DNA of 64,000 nucleotides from an uncultured Clostridia bacterium (GCA_947625195.1 CANQNK010000008.1:1-64000), one strand, 5' to 3'; counted from the first letter of the stretch, positions 33,587 to 44,005 are shown. Notes: a model not told the origin generated them from the sequence alone. Program-made: numbers and translations.

Positions 33587-34081
33587 CTTTCTTCTTGAGC
33601 CGGATCTGCGCCTGCCGTCGCCGGAGCGTTTAAGCTCAGACATTCTCTCCTCGCTTAAGGCTTTGAATTTACTGAGCATATCCTCAAAATCCGCATTTCC
33701 GCTCGGCTTAGCGACATATCCGTCGCCGTAAAAGACCTCCCCGGACTCTTTCGGCTTGGGTTTGGGCTTTCTCTGTGAAAAGCTTTTTTGAAAGGAATGC
33801 TCCTTGTCCTTATCATAGCCCTGCTGTCTGCGCTCCTGCGAGGGACGCTCCTCAGCCTTTTTGATAGACATACTTATTTTTCCGTTTTCGTCTATCTTTA
33901 AAACCTTGACCTTTACCTCCTGACCCTTTTTGAGACAGTCGTTAATGTCGGTAACGTATGTATTTGAAACCTCCGATATATGCACCATGCCGGTAGTTTT
34001 CCCGTCAACCTCAACAAATGCCCCGAAATTAGTTATTCCGGTTACCTTACCCTCGTATATCTTCCCTACTTCGATCTGCAT
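33584..34081 (-). CDS. S1 RNA-binding domain protein (YabR-like by synteny)
   Basis: GKIYEGKVTGITNFGAFVEVDGKTTGMVHISEVS. Confidence 0.88.
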   Translation of the reverse strand: MQIEVGKIYEGKVTGITNFGAFVEVDGKTTGMVHISEVSNTYVTDINDCLKKGQEVKVKVLKIDENGKISMSIKKAEERPSQERRQQGYDKDKEHSFQKSFSQRKPKPKPKESGEVFYGDGYVAKPSGNADFEDMLSKFKALSEERMSELKRSGDGRRRSGSRRK

Positions 34082-34120
34082 AAAAACTTTTTGTACCTTC
34101 CTTACAAAACAGAATGAAAG

Positions 34121-34468
34121 CTATTTTGACGAATCGTCAGCCGAGCTTTCCTTTATATAAAAGCGCTTCTCGTTAGGATACGCATAGCCCAGCTTTTCAA
34201 TGGCTATCATTTCCATATAAGCGTTTTTGTCCGGTGATCCTAAAATTCTTTCGTACTCATCGTTTTCCTGACGAGCCAGAGTTATCTGCTGTTTTATATT
34301 CTCCAGAACAGCCTCCTGCTCGTTCATTTCCGCCTCTGTGGAGATAATGACGATAACGGCGTAAATTATAAATGCGATGACAGCTATTACGCCTATGCGC
34401 GAAGCGATAGTTGCTTTTTTGCCGGTTCTTTTTTTCAAAGCGTCCGATGCACTTTTAAAAATCGACAT
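34121..34468 (-). CDS. Septum formation initiator family (DivIC/FtsB-like)
   Basis: Single TM plus coiled coil, GSPDKNAYMEMIAIEKLGYAYPNEKRFYIKE. Confidence 0.82.
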   Translation of the reverse strand: MSIFKSASDALKKRTGKKATIASRIGVIAVIAFIIYAVIVIISTEAEMNEQEAVLENIKQQITLARQENDEYERILGSPDKNAYMEMIAIEKLGYAYPNEKRFYIKESSADDSSK

Positions 34469-34569
34469 AACTGCTCACGTCCTCTCAAAATTACCGTACT
34501 GCTCCAAAATGCGGAAACCAATCCCCCGTATGCAGCAGAATTACTGATATATATTATAGCGGTAAAATC

Positions 34570-35049
34570 CTAAACTTTCAAGACTTTTTTAACACTTTTC
34601 TTTGATTTTTTTCTTAATTTTATTTTTTCGACAAATATGCCGCCGAACCGACGTTTAAAAACGCGGTAAACCGGGTATATCAAACGCACCTTTATCCTGT
34701 TGTACATTTTTTTTAGCGCCGCTCTTATCACGTCTCTTGTCTTTGTTATAAAGCGCTTCACTATTTCGCCTACTGTATAAATATACAGAAAAAACCCAGC
34801 TGCTGCGCCTATAATCAAAAACGCCCTTAACTGCCCTCTTGCCGAAGTCATTGAAAAGACGAAAAACCAGAACCCGCAAAAGAGCATAAACAAAAGGTCC
34901 TCTGTAAAGACCATCCACGACTTATGCGGAAAGATGATACGCACCACTCTCAGAGCGTCAAACACAACGCCGAAAATAATACCTATCCCCACCGACTGCA
35001 AGAACAAAACAAGCTCATACGAAAGCCCGAACATATAAGTCGGGGTCAT
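34570..35049 (-). CDS. yabQ: Spore cortex biosynthesis protein YabQ-like
   Basis: GIIFGVVFDALRVVRIIFPHKSWMVFTEDLLFMLFCG; adjacent to yabP. Confidence 0.85.
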   Translation of the reverse strand: MTPTYMFGLSYELVLFLQSVGIGIIFGVVFDALRVVRIIFPHKSWMVFTEDLLFMLFCGFWFFVFSMTSARGQLRAFLIIGAAAGFFLYIYTVGEIVKRFITKTRDVIRAALKKMYNRIKVRLIYPVYRVFKRRFGGIFVEKIKLRKKSKKSVKKVLKV

Positions 35050-35324
35050 CTTAAAATTCTCCTTAGTCTGCCGGGTTTTTTGGTAAACTTTCTGTTTGTG
35101 TAGGAAATTGTTTTTATCTCTCCGACAACTTCCGCCGCGCCAGTGTCCACATTTACTGAATTAACGTGCAAAAGCTTGCCTTTTATGATGAGCTCTCCGA
35201 GAGTGGTAAACAAAACTATCTGTTCCTCGTTAAAGCTGTCTATGTCCGTCACTCCGGTAATATTAAGCCGCTCTCTGTTTTCAAGCTTCAGGTTTGAAGA
35301 AGCCACAGGTTTTTGCTGAGTCAT
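35046..35324 (-). CDS. yabP: Sporulation protein YabP
   Basis: NLKLENRERLNITGVTDIDSFNEEQIVLFTTLGELIIKGKLLHV. Confidence 0.88.
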   Translation of the reverse strand: MTQQKPVASSNLKLENRERLNITGVTDIDSFNEEQIVLFTTLGELIIKGKLLHVNSVNVDTGAAEVVGEIKTISYTNRKFTKKPGRLRRILR

Positions 35325-35487
35325 TTTTGCCGCCTCCGTACAAAATAATATCTCTTTTCATTCATATTGCATAATTCAACCGTTTATTCCTTGTATATTA
35401 TGACGGTTTAAAAAAACTTGAAATATCTGCTAAGCGTATGGTATACTAAATTATAGTATAACGCTTAATCTGATAAGGAGAAAAAAT

Positions 35488-37794
35488 ATGAAAGTAAAAA
35501 GAACTTTTGCCGCTTTGTCGGCGGCCTTCATTGCCGCAGGCGCTCTTGCGGGCTGTTCAAGCGACGACAGTGACTCGGACACATTTGAGCAAAAGAACCT
35601 TTACAACTCTGAAAAGGTTACAGAAACGGGCTTTGAGTGGAGCAACGCCACAATTGTTGGCGGCGGCTATATCCCTGGAATGGTCTATAACGAGGGAGAG
35701 GAGGGGCTTGCATACGTAAAGACCGACATCGGCGGCGCTTACCGAAAGAAAAAGGGAGAGGATTCCTGGACGTGCATCACCGACAGCTTCGGAAGCGAGG
35801 ACGACAACTCAGGAGACTGGAACTACAACTGCATTGAAAGCATAGCTACCGACCCCATACAGCCACAGAGGGTCTATATGTCGTGCGGAACATCATACGG
35901 CGGCGACGGATGTATTATGTATTCCTACGATTACGGCGACCACTGGACAAAGGTTGACTTTGATTTTTCCATGGGCGGAAACGACTGGGGAAGAAACTGC
36001 GGAGAGCGTCTGATGATAGACCCCAACGACAACAGCATAATTTATTATGCCTCACACGCAAACGGCTTATTTATATCAAAGGACTACGGCCAGACTTGGA
36101 GCAACCTTGAGTCATTTCCGACCAAGGGCAGCTATACAGAAGACTCGTACACCTACGGAATTCTGTGGATAAGCGCAGATAAGTCAAGCTCTAAAAAGGG
36201 CGAAGCAACCAAGAGATTATTCTGCGGCGTAGCCGAAAGCAAGGGCGAAAAGATATACATTACCGAAGACGGCGGTAAAACATGGGATAAGGTAAAAAAT
36301 CCGTATGCCGACGAACTTAAGCGTAAAACCTATTTTCCCAATCAGGGAAGGGTATCACAAGACGGCAATCTTTACGTAACCTATTCCTCAAATGTAACAC
36401 AAGAGAAAAACCCCAGCTCCGGAATTGTCTGCAAATACAACATCAAAAGCAAGGAGTGGAGCGATATAACTCCGTTTACGGGAGACGCCGGACAAGGATA
36501 CTGCGGAATAGCACTTTACAAAGACGAAATGGTAGCCGTTACTACGATCTGCCACTGGGCGACTGAGGACAACATCCTCGTCACCAAGGACGGCGGCAAA
36601 ACATGGACGGGGCTTTGGAACCAAGGTGAAAATTTTGTCGAAAGCAAGGACTATAATCTTGATATCTCAGCATCCCCGTGGCTTGACTGGCAGGGACAGT
36701 TAAAGCTTGGCTGGTGGACATCGGGTGTTGCGATAAATCCTTTCAACCCGGATGAGCTTCTTTACGGAACGGGAGCTACCCTGTTCGGCACCGACAACCT
36801 CACAAAAATAGGCGAAGAAAAGATAAACATCAAGGTTATGGCTCAGGGCATTGAAGAAACAGCGATCTTTGACCTTTATTCTCCCAAGGACTGCGGCGAA
36901 GGAACCCCCGAGCTTTACTCTACCTTAGGAGATCTCTACGGCTTCAGGCACGACGATGTCACAAAGGCGCCAAAGGAGCACTGGGGCGCATACGGCTTTA
37001 AGGCGGACTCGCTTGCAGTTGCTGCGAACGATCCCGACATCGTGGTTAGAACGACCAAGGATTCCTCTGCGGCAAAGAATTCTATCTGCTATTCGACCGA
37101 CGGCACAAAAACGTGGCAGTTTGTAAAAACCATGCCGGACGGAGTTGACAGATTCGCGGGCGGCGAGGCTACGCTTTCCGCGGACGGACAAACGCTTATT
37201 TACAATCCCAAAACGGGCGCTGAAAACTGCTATGTGACAGACAACTGGGGAGAAACGTGGTCTACGGTAGAAGGCATTGGCGTAAACCCGACGATAATCG
37301 CGGACGAAGTAAATCCGAACAAGTTTTACGCAAACGCGTCAAGTGAAATTTATATGTCAGAAGACAAAGGAAAGACCTTTGAGGTAATCCTCACAACTCT
37401 TGTTACAAACATGAAACTTGAGGCAAACAAAAATGTCGAGGGAGATATATGGCTTAGCCTTAATGCAGGTCCGCTTTATCATATAGAAAATGCCGCGGTC
37501 GGCTGCGAAATGGTGCCTGCCGAGGGAAATATCGACTACACTTACTCGGTGTCTCTTGGCGCTCCCGAAAAGGAGGGCGACTACGGAGCGCTTTACATCT
37601 ACGGTTCGGTAGACGGCAAAGGCAACGGAGTTTACCAGTCTAAGGACAAGGGCAAAACATGGGTAAAGATGAACAATGAAAACCAGCGCTGGGGCAATGT
37701 TAACAAGGATACGATAGAAGCCGACCCCAAGGTTTATGGAAGAGTATACCTGTCAACAAACGGACGCGGAATCATTATGAGCAACCCTAAATAG
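35488..37794 (+). CDS. GH74-type beta-propeller glycoside hydrolase (xyloglucanase-like), lipoprotein
   Basis: Lipobox LAGCSSD; YVKTDIGGAYR and GDLYGFRHDD GH74-like motifs; repeated SxDxGxTW propeller signatures. Confidence 0.88.
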   Translation: MKVKRTFAALSAAFIAAGALAGCSSDDSDSDTFEQKNLYNSEKVTETGFEWSNATIVGGGYIPGMVYNEGEEGLAYVKTDIGGAYRKKKGEDSWTCITDSFGSEDDNSGDWNYNCIESIATDPIQPQRVYMSCGTSYGGDGCIMYSYDYGDHWTKVDFDFSMGGNDWGRNCGERLMIDPNDNSIIYYASHANGLFISKDYGQTWSNLESFPTKGSYTEDSYTYGILWISADKSSSKKGEATKRLFCGVAESKGEKIYITEDGGKTWDKVKNPYADELKRKTYFPNQGRVSQDGNLYVTYSSNVTQEKNPSSGIVCKYNIKSKEWSDITPFTGDAGQGYCGIALYKDEMVAVTTICHWATEDNILVTKDGGKTWTGLWNQGENFVESKDYNLDISASPWLDWQGQLKLGWWTSGVAINPFNPDELLYGTGATLFGTDNLTKIGEEKINIKVMAQGIEETAIFDLYSPKDCGEGTPELYSTLGDLYGFRHDDVTKAPKEHWGAYGFKADSLAVAANDPDIVVRTTKDSSAAKNSICYSTDGTKTWQFVKTMPDGVDRFAGGEATLSADGQTLIYNPKTGAENCYVTDNWGETWSTVEGIGVNPTIIADEVNPNKFYANASSEIYMSEDKGKTFEVILTTLVTNMKLEANKNVEGDIWLSLNAGPLYHIENAAVGCEMVPAEGNIDYTYSVSLGAPEKEGDYGALYIYGSVDGKGNGVYQSKDKGKTWVKMNNENQRWGNVNKDTIEADPKVYGRVYLSTNGRGIIMSNPK

Positions 37795-37809
37795 AAAACC
37801 AGACAGAAA

Positions 37810-37846
37810 TAAAAAATCTCTCAGGTTATGCTGAGAGATTTTTTGT
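37810..37846 (+). terminator. Intrinsic terminator after GH74-like gene
   Basis: AAAAAATCTCTCAG-gttat-GCTGAGAGATTTTTT. Confidence 0.85.
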
Positions 37847-37901
37847 TTCTTTTACTAACCTTCAGCAAAGAATAACCCTTTGCCGCTCGGAAAAAACTGC
37901 C

Positions 37902-39056
37902 TTACAGAAGCCTTATCTTAATGACGCCGTCTATAGCCTTCAGTGCCTCTGCGTCAGCCGAGCCGGTTATATCGATCATTGAGTAAGCATACTCACCCTT
38001 TGACTTGTGAACAAAGTTTTCAATATTTGCGCCGCCGGCGGAGATAACCGCCGTTATCTTGGTGATAAACTCAGCAATGTTTTTATGCATGATGCAGATC
38101 ATAACGTCGCCGGTCTTTTTAAGCTCAACATTTGGGTAATTTACGCTGTTTACGATATTTCCGTTTTCAATGTAGTCGATGATCTCCTTGGCCGCCATTA
38201 CAGCACAGTTATCCTCGCTCTCAGGCGTTGACGCTCCGAGGTGAGGAATAGCCACAACACCCGGCAGACCGATAATTTCGTCATTCGGGAAGTCGGTAAC
38301 ATAAGATGCTATCTTTCCGTTATCAAGCGCCCTGATAAGCGCCGCCGTATCAACAAGCTCTCCTCTTGCAAAGTTTAAAAGTCTTGCGCCGTCCTTCATC
38401 TGCTCAAAAACCTCTGCGCTTACAGAACCTTTTGTTTCGGCGTTAAACGGAAGATGAAGAGAAATATAATCAGAATTTTTGTAAACCTCGGAAACATCGC
38501 TTACCACCTCGACCTGCGGCTTTAGGTGAAGCGCTGCCGAAACCGACAAAAACGGGTCATAGCCGATAACATTCATACCGAGAGATACCGCAATGTTCGC
38601 AAGCTTACCGCCGATCGCTCCAAGACCTACAAGACCGAGGGTTTTGCCCATGATCTCAGGGCCTGCAAATTGGCTCTTTCCTTTTTCAACAAGCTTTCCT
38701 ACCTCATCGCCCTTGCCCTTAAGTCCCTTGGCCCAGTCTATAGCCTCTGAAACCTTTCTTGAAGCGAGCAAAAGGCCAAGAACGGCAAGCTCCTTTACGG
38801 CGTTAGCGTTAGCTCCGGGAGTATTGAATACGCATATTCCTTTTTCGGCGCAAGCCGCAACGGGAATGTTGTTTACTCCCGCGCCCGCTCTTGCTATCGC
38901 GAGAAGATTATCTTTAAACTCCATATCGTGCATTGAGGCCGAGCGGACAAGCACAGCATCGGGCGCCTCTATATCGTCAGCCACGGTATACTTTGATCTG
39001 TCAAAAAGATCAGTTCCACAGGCAGCTATTTTATTAAGCGTTTTTATATTATACAT
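37902..39056 (-). CDS. serA: D-3-phosphoglycerate dehydrogenase
   Basis: LGLVGLGAIGGKLANIA, IPHLGASTPESEDNCA, C-terminal ACT-like domain; start at ATG 39056. Confidence 0.93.
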   Translation of the reverse strand: MYNIKTLNKIAACGTDLFDRSKYTVADDIEAPDAVLVRSASMHDMEFKDNLLAIARAGAGVNNIPVAACAEKGICVFNTPGANANAVKELAVLGLLLASRKVSEAIDWAKGLKGKGDEVGKLVEKGKSQFAGPEIMGKTLGLVGLGAIGGKLANIAVSLGMNVIGYDPFLSVSAALHLKPQVEVVSDVSEVYKNSDYISLHLPFNAETKGSVSAEVFEQMKDGARLLNFARGELVDTAALIRALDNGKIASYVTDFPNDEIIGLPGVVAIPHLGASTPESEDNCAVMAAKEIIDYIENGNIVNSVNYPNVELKKTGDVMICIMHKNIAEFITKITAVISAGGANIENFVHKSKGEYAYSMIDITGSADAEALKAIDGVIKIRLL

Positions 39057-39116
39057 TAGCTCATATCCTTTCATATTCAAGTAAAAGGTCGGTGTTTGCC
39101 GACATAAAGCTCGCTG

Positions 39117-40199
39117 TCAGCTGTTTTTAAACTCAAAATCCTTCATAAATTCAACAAGCTTTTTAACGCCCTCAACAGGCATCGCGTTGTAGATGGAAGC
39201 TCTCATACCGCCAACCGTTCTGTGACCCTTCAGGTTTTCAAAGCCGGCCTGCTTAGCCTCTTTGATAAACTTAGCGTCAAGCTCGTCGTCTCCGGTAATA
39301 AACGGCACGTTCATAAGCGAACGGCTTTCCTTTTCTACCGTTCCCTTAAACAGCTTGCTCTCATCAAGATAGTCGTAAAGGATCTTTGCCTTTTCCTCGT
39401 TTATCTTCTTTCTTTCTTCAAGACCGCCGGTTTTTAAAAGCCATTTAAACACCTTTCCGCAGATATAAATTCCGTAACACGGAGGGGTATTGTAAAGCGA
39501 ATCGGCATCAGCCTGAGTTTTCCATTTTACCATTGTGGGAGTTCCCTCAAGCACATCGTCTGTGATAAGGTCGTCTCTTACGATAGCCACAACAACTCCG
39601 GCAGGGCCTACGTTTTTCTGAACTCCCGCGTAAATAACCCCGTACTTTGTAACATCTACAGGCTCTGACAAAAAGCATGACGATTGGTCTGCGACCAGAA
39701 GCTTACCTTTTGTATTCGGAAGCTGCTTAAACTTAGTTCCGTAAATGGTGTTGTTCTCACAGATATAAACATAATCCATGTCGTCGGTTATCGGCAGATC
39801 GCTGCAATCGGGAATATAAGAAAAAGTTTTATCGGCGCTAGAAGCAAGCTCAACCGCCTCTCCGAAGATCTTAGCCTCTGCGAAAGCTTTTTTAGACCAC
39901 TGACCGGTAAGTATGTAACCCGCCTTACGGTTTTTCATAAGATTCATCGGCACAGCGGCAAACTGAAGCGACGCTCCTCCCTGCAAAAACATAACCTTAT
40001 AGTTGTCCGGTATTTTCATAAGTGTGCGAAGATCAGCCTCCGCCTCCTTGATTATCGTATCGTACACCTTTGAGCGATGGCTCATCTCCATAACGCTCAT
40101 TCCGCAGCCCCTGTAATCGAGCATTTCGTCAGCGGCTTCTTTTAATACCTCTTCCGGCAAAACCGCAGGGCCTGCCGAAAAATTATAAACCCTTGCCAT
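39117..40199 (-). CDS. serC: Phosphoserine aminotransferase
   Basis: MARVYNFSAGPAVLPEEVL, ADQSSCFLSEPVDV; start at ATG 40199. Confidence 0.96.
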   Translation of the reverse strand: MARVYNFSAGPAVLPEEVLKEAADEMLDYRGCGMSVMEMSHRSKVYDTIIKEAEADLRTLMKIPDNYKVMFLQGGASLQFAAVPMNLMKNRKAGYILTGQWSKKAFAEAKIFGEAVELASSADKTFSYIPDCSDLPITDDMDYVYICENNTIYGTKFKQLPNTKGKLLVADQSSCFLSEPVDVTKYGVIYAGVQKNVGPAGVVVAIVRDDLITDDVLEGTPTMVKWKTQADADSLYNTPPCYGIYICGKVFKWLLKTGGLEERKKINEEKAKILYDYLDESKLFKGTVEKESRSLMNVPFITGDDELDAKFIKEAKQAGFENLKGHRTVGGMRASIYNAMPVEGVKKLVEFMKDFEFKNS

Positions 40200-40494
40200 A
40201 AAAGCATCCTCCTTACAAATAAATAACATAAGATAATTTTATCATTTAATTATGTTAAAGTCAAGAATTATTGTAAATATTCGTAAAAAATGATTTTTAT
40301 CATAAATGCAGGTCACACAATTCCGAGACGATATTCTGCCCGTTTTATTTTCAGCCTTCATCAGAAAACAGTCTGTTTGCGGTCAAAAATTTCACGGAAC
40401 CTGCATTATAAGAGATATCATATCTTTGCTTGCAAAACGTTTTAATATTAACGCTTTTTTCACATATAAAAACGTCTTTTGTTACTGTACCAAT

Positions 40495-40537
40495 AAAAAA
40501 TTACCGGGGCGATGGTTTAAACCGCCCCAGTATGTTT
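40495..40537 (-). terminator. Intrinsic terminator after the GltA/NfnB-like gene
   Basis: Minus strand GGGGCGG-tttaaaccat-CGCCCC followed by ggtaaTTTTTTA. Confidence 0.65.
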
Positions 40538-40548
40538 TATATTACCGT

Positions 40549-41940
40549 TTAAGCATTCTTTGATCTGATATATTCATCCATTGCCTTGGCGGCGGTCTTT
40601 CCTGCGCCCATTGCGAGAATTACCGTCGCGGCGCCCGTTACGGCGTCTCCTCCTGCAAAAACGCCCTCTCTTGAGGTCTGACCGTTCTCGTCCGCGATTA
40701 TTCCGCCCCACTTCTGGGTGTCAAGCCCTTCTGTGGTATTTCTTATAAGCGGATTTGGAGATGTTCCTATCGACATTATAACACAGTCAACATCTATAAC
40801 AAACTCGCTTCCCTCTTTTACAACCGGGCGTCGTCTTCCGGATTCGTCCGGCTCGCCGAGCTCCATCTCAACGCATTTTATTCCCTTTACGCACTTGTGC
40901 TCGTCACCGAGTATCTCGACAGGGTTGTTAAGAGTCTTGAAGATTATCCCCTCTTCCTCTGCGTGCTCGATCTCCTCATTTCTCGCAGGCATTTCCTCCT
41001 TGCCCCTGCGATAAACTATGTACACATTTTCTGCGCCAAGTCTTTTCGCGCACCGTGCCGCATCCATGGCAACATTTCCGCCGCCAACCACCGCAACATT
41101 TTTTGCGCTCATGATCGGCGTATCGCTGTCGGAAAGGTATGCTTTCATAAGATTTGTTCTTGTGAGGTACTCGTTTGCGGAATAAACTCCTTTCAGGTTT
41201 TCTCCCGGAATGTTCATAAATCTCGGAAGCCCCGCACCCGAGCCAATAAATATCGCCTCATATCCCTCAGCAAAAAGCTCATCTACCGTTATCGTCTTTC
41301 CGATAACGATGTTTGTGTTTATCTCAACTCCAAGAGCCTTCAGGTTTTCTATTTCCTTTTGAACGATTGCCTTAGGCAGACGAAATTCCGGGATTCCGTA
41401 AACCAATACTCCGCCCGCGAGATGCAAAGCCTCAAACACCGTTACCTTATATCCCATTCTCGCAAGGTCACCCGCACAGGTAAGCCCTGAGGGTCCCGCA
41501 CCGATAACAGCCGCCTTATGTCCGTTTTGCTCTGGCTTCTGAGGCACTCCCTTGAAGTTTGCCATATGCCAGTCGGCGACAAATCTCTCAAGCCTGCCTA
41601 TGGCTACCGGCTCTCCCTTGATGCCTCTTACGCACCTGCTTTCGCACTGTGTTTCCTGCGGGCAAACTCTTCCGCAGACTGCGGGCAGAGCCGAAGATTT
41701 TGAGATGATCTGATACGCACCTTCAAAATCTCCCTCTTTTATCTTGGCAATAAAACCGGGAATATCCACTGCTACCGGACAGCCACCCATGCAGGGACGG
41801 TTCTTGCAGCCAAGGCATCTGTTAGCCTCGTCCACAGCCTGCTCCTCAGTGTATCCCAAAGCTACCTCTTTAAAGTTTCCGTTTCTCACAAGAGGCTCCT
41901 GAACGGGCATAGGATTTTTCAAAAGGCTCATATTTGCCAT
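40549..41940 (-). CDS. NADPH-dependent glutamate synthase small subunit-like/NfnB (SudA)-like flavoprotein
   Basis: CLGCKNRPCMGGCPVAVDIPGFI, AVIGAGPSGLTCAGDLARMGYKVTVFE. Confidence 0.9.
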   Translation of the reverse strand: MANMSLLKNPMPVQEPLVRNGNFKEVALGYTEEQAVDEANRCLGCKNRPCMGGCPVAVDIPGFIAKIKEGDFEGAYQIISKSSALPAVCGRVCPQETQCESRCVRGIKGEPVAIGRLERFVADWHMANFKGVPQKPEQNGHKAAVIGAGPSGLTCAGDLARMGYKVTVFEALHLAGGVLVYGIPEFRLPKAIVQKEIENLKALGVEINTNIVIGKTITVDELFAEGYEAIFIGSGAGLPRFMNIPGENLKGVYSANEYLTRTNLMKAYLSDSDTPIMSAKNVAVVGGGNVAMDAARCAKRLGAENVYIVYRRGKEEMPARNEEIEHAEEEGIIFKTLNNPVEILGDEHKCVKGIKCVEMELGEPDESGRRRPVVKEGSEFVIDVDCVIMSIGTSPNPLIRNTTEGLDTQKWGGIIADENGQTSREGVFAGGDAVTGAATVILAMGAGKTAAKAMDEYIRSKNA

Positions 41941-41942
41941 TT

Positions 41943-42785
41943 TCAGTTTACCTCCTTATTTAAAAGATTGCATATTTCCTCATGTCTTCTTCTCTCAAAG
42001 TCCTTATACATATTGGATCTTTCCATCGCCTCGTCAAAATCCACCTGATGTCCGTCAAAATCGGGGCCGTCAACGCAGGCAAACTTTGTCTGACCGCCTA
42101 CGGTAAGGCGGCAGCCGCCGCACATTCCCGTTCCGTCGATCATTATGGGGTTCATTGAAACTACCGTTTTTATTCCGTATTCCTTTGTCAAAGCGCACAC
42201 AAATTTCATCATAATGAGCGGTCCTATTGCAATGACCTCGTCATACTTCTCGCCCGAATCTATAAGCTCCTTCAAGGCGTTTGTAACAAGTCCCTTTTCG
42301 CCGTAGCTTCCGTCGTCGGTCATCATCTTAAGCTTGTCGGAAACGCCCTTGAATTCATCTTCCAAAATCACCAGATCCTTGTTTCTGAAGCCCACTACAG
42401 AGTGTACCTCACAGCCCTGAAGGTGAAGCTTTTTCGCAATGGGGAATGCAATGGCGCAGCCCACTCCGCCGCCTACTACTGCAACCTTTTTAAGCCCTTC
42501 TGTGTGCGAAGCCACACCTAACGGGCCAACGAAATCGCATATGTACTCTCCCTCTTTTTTCTGATTTAGCTTTTGCGTTGCCGCGCCTACTATCTGAAAT
42601 ATTATAGTAACCGTTCCGGCTTCTCTGTCAAAGTCTGCAACAGTCAGAGGAATTCTCTCGCCGTTTTCGTCCACACGCAGAATTATAAACTGCCCCGGCT
42701 CTGCTTTTTTTGCGACCGCCTCAGCGTCTATTTTCATCATTGTGACGGTAGGATTGAGATTTTTTTTCATGACTATTCTATACAT
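41943..42785 (-). CDS. Sulfide/dihydroorotate dehydrogenase-like FAD/NAD-binding protein (NfnA/SudB-like)
   Basis: GQFIILRVDENGERIPLT, VGGGVGCAIAFPIAKKL, GTGMCGGCRLTVGG 2Fe-2S motif; adjacent NfnB-like gene. Confidence 0.9.
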   Translation of the reverse strand: MYRIVMKKNLNPTVTMMKIDAEAVAKKAEPGQFIILRVDENGERIPLTVADFDREAGTVTIIFQIVGAATQKLNQKKEGEYICDFVGPLGVASHTEGLKKVAVVGGGVGCAIAFPIAKKLHLQGCEVHSVVGFRNKDLVILEDEFKGVSDKLKMMTDDGSYGEKGLVTNALKELIDSGEKYDEVIAIGPLIMMKFVCALTKEYGIKTVVSMNPIMIDGTGMCGGCRLTVGGQTKFACVDGPDFDGHQVDFDEAMERSNMYKDFERRRHEEICNLLNKEVN

Positions 42786-42811
42786 TCAAAGATTTCCTCC
42801 CTTTATTGTAT

Positions 42812-43768
42812 TCAAATTTGTGTATTGCCCGCATCCTGCAAGGACAAAGAAGATTTTAATTCATCTATAAGTTTGTTAAGCTCTGAAACGAACTCCCGGT
42901 CATACTGTGTAAGCTTATAGTCCTTTCTGTATATCAAAACGTCCTTAACCTTTCTTCTTGCATCAGAGCACCTTACCTGTTTGCACCCGGTCTTTTGCAA
43001 TATCTCGTCCGGAATTGCCGACACCCACATATAAGTATCCGGTACACGGGTGAGAATATCAAACTGACTTCCCCTCTCGTGAACGGAGATCTGTCTTAAA
43101 GAGCGTTTGTTTTCCTTGCTGTAATAGGCAGACGAAAGATACGGCACAGAGGTATCTCCGTGAACTATCTCGATCATCTGCTCAAGCTCTCGCCGGGTGA
43201 CCGTTTCTCTGTCTCTCAGCCTGTTATCCACAGAAAGTATCACGCGGTATTCGTAGTCCCACAAAACCTCGCTTTTGAGATTTTTCTCGTTTACAAGCGA
43301 CATAAAAAACTGGTCGTAGTTATTTTCAAACCTGATAATACCCAGATTAAATTCGCCTATGGTTATTGAATTTATCACTTCAATGGAATTTGTTTCCTTA
43401 ATGTTGATGTTAAGTCCCTGCTCACCGTTTATTTTTTTCACAAACTCAGTAACGGCATAGCTAAGGTATGTCGCTCTCGGAAGAATAATGCTGAAGTTTA
43501 CGCTGTCCTTGCGCTTGTCTTTGTAAAGCGACTCTATCTTGTTTATCTGCACGAGAATACTTTTTGCGTACTGCAAAAACTCAAGCCCTCTGTCGGTCGG
43601 AACTACTCCCTTTGCACTGCGCTTAAAAATCTTAAAGCCTATCTCGTTTTCCATATCCTTAATATCCTTGCTAAGGTTTGGCTGACCCATAAAAAGGTTT
43701 TCCGCCGCCTTAGTAATAGAACCGGTATGCTCCACCTCCACGATATATTTAAGATGCTGTAAATTCAT
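42812..43768 (-). CDS. LysR-family transcriptional regulator
   Basis: MNLQHLKYIVEVEHTGSITKAAENLFMGQPNLSKDIKDMENEIGFKIFKR. Confidence 0.92.
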   Translation of the reverse strand: MNLQHLKYIVEVEHTGSITKAAENLFMGQPNLSKDIKDMENEIGFKIFKRSAKGVVPTDRGLEFLQYAKSILVQINKIESLYKDKRKDSVNFSIILPRATYLSYAVTEFVKKINGEQGLNINIKETNSIEVINSITIGEFNLGIIRFENNYDQFFMSLVNEKNLKSEVLWDYEYRVILSVDNRLRDRETVTRRELEQMIEIVHGDTSVPYLSSAYYSKENKRSLRQISVHERGSQFDILTRVPDTYMWVSAIPDEILQKTGCKQVRCSDARRKVKDVLIYRKDYKLTQYDREFVSELNKLIDELKSSLSLQDAGNTQI

Positions 43769-44005
43769 AGGCTGTTTCCTTTCGGACGTAGATTATTATT
43801 ATTATACAATACCATTCCGGCTATGTCAATATTCATATGGGCATGAGTTTGATGTATATGTTTCCCAAGATTCAAATATTTTGATAAAAAGACAAATCTT
43901 TTTATATATCCGTGTCTAAAAGGTTATTAAAACAAAGCTTTGAGCTTTGTTTAATAGATTTTCCTGCAAGCACCTGACCAAAACAGCCTATGGTAAGTCA
44001 TAGTA

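Noticed and set aside
43925-43955. aaacaaagctttgagctttgttt palindrome downstream of the LysR/glyS gap as a regulatory element
   Set aside because: Could be a weak terminator or chance AT-rich palindrome; no supporting context.
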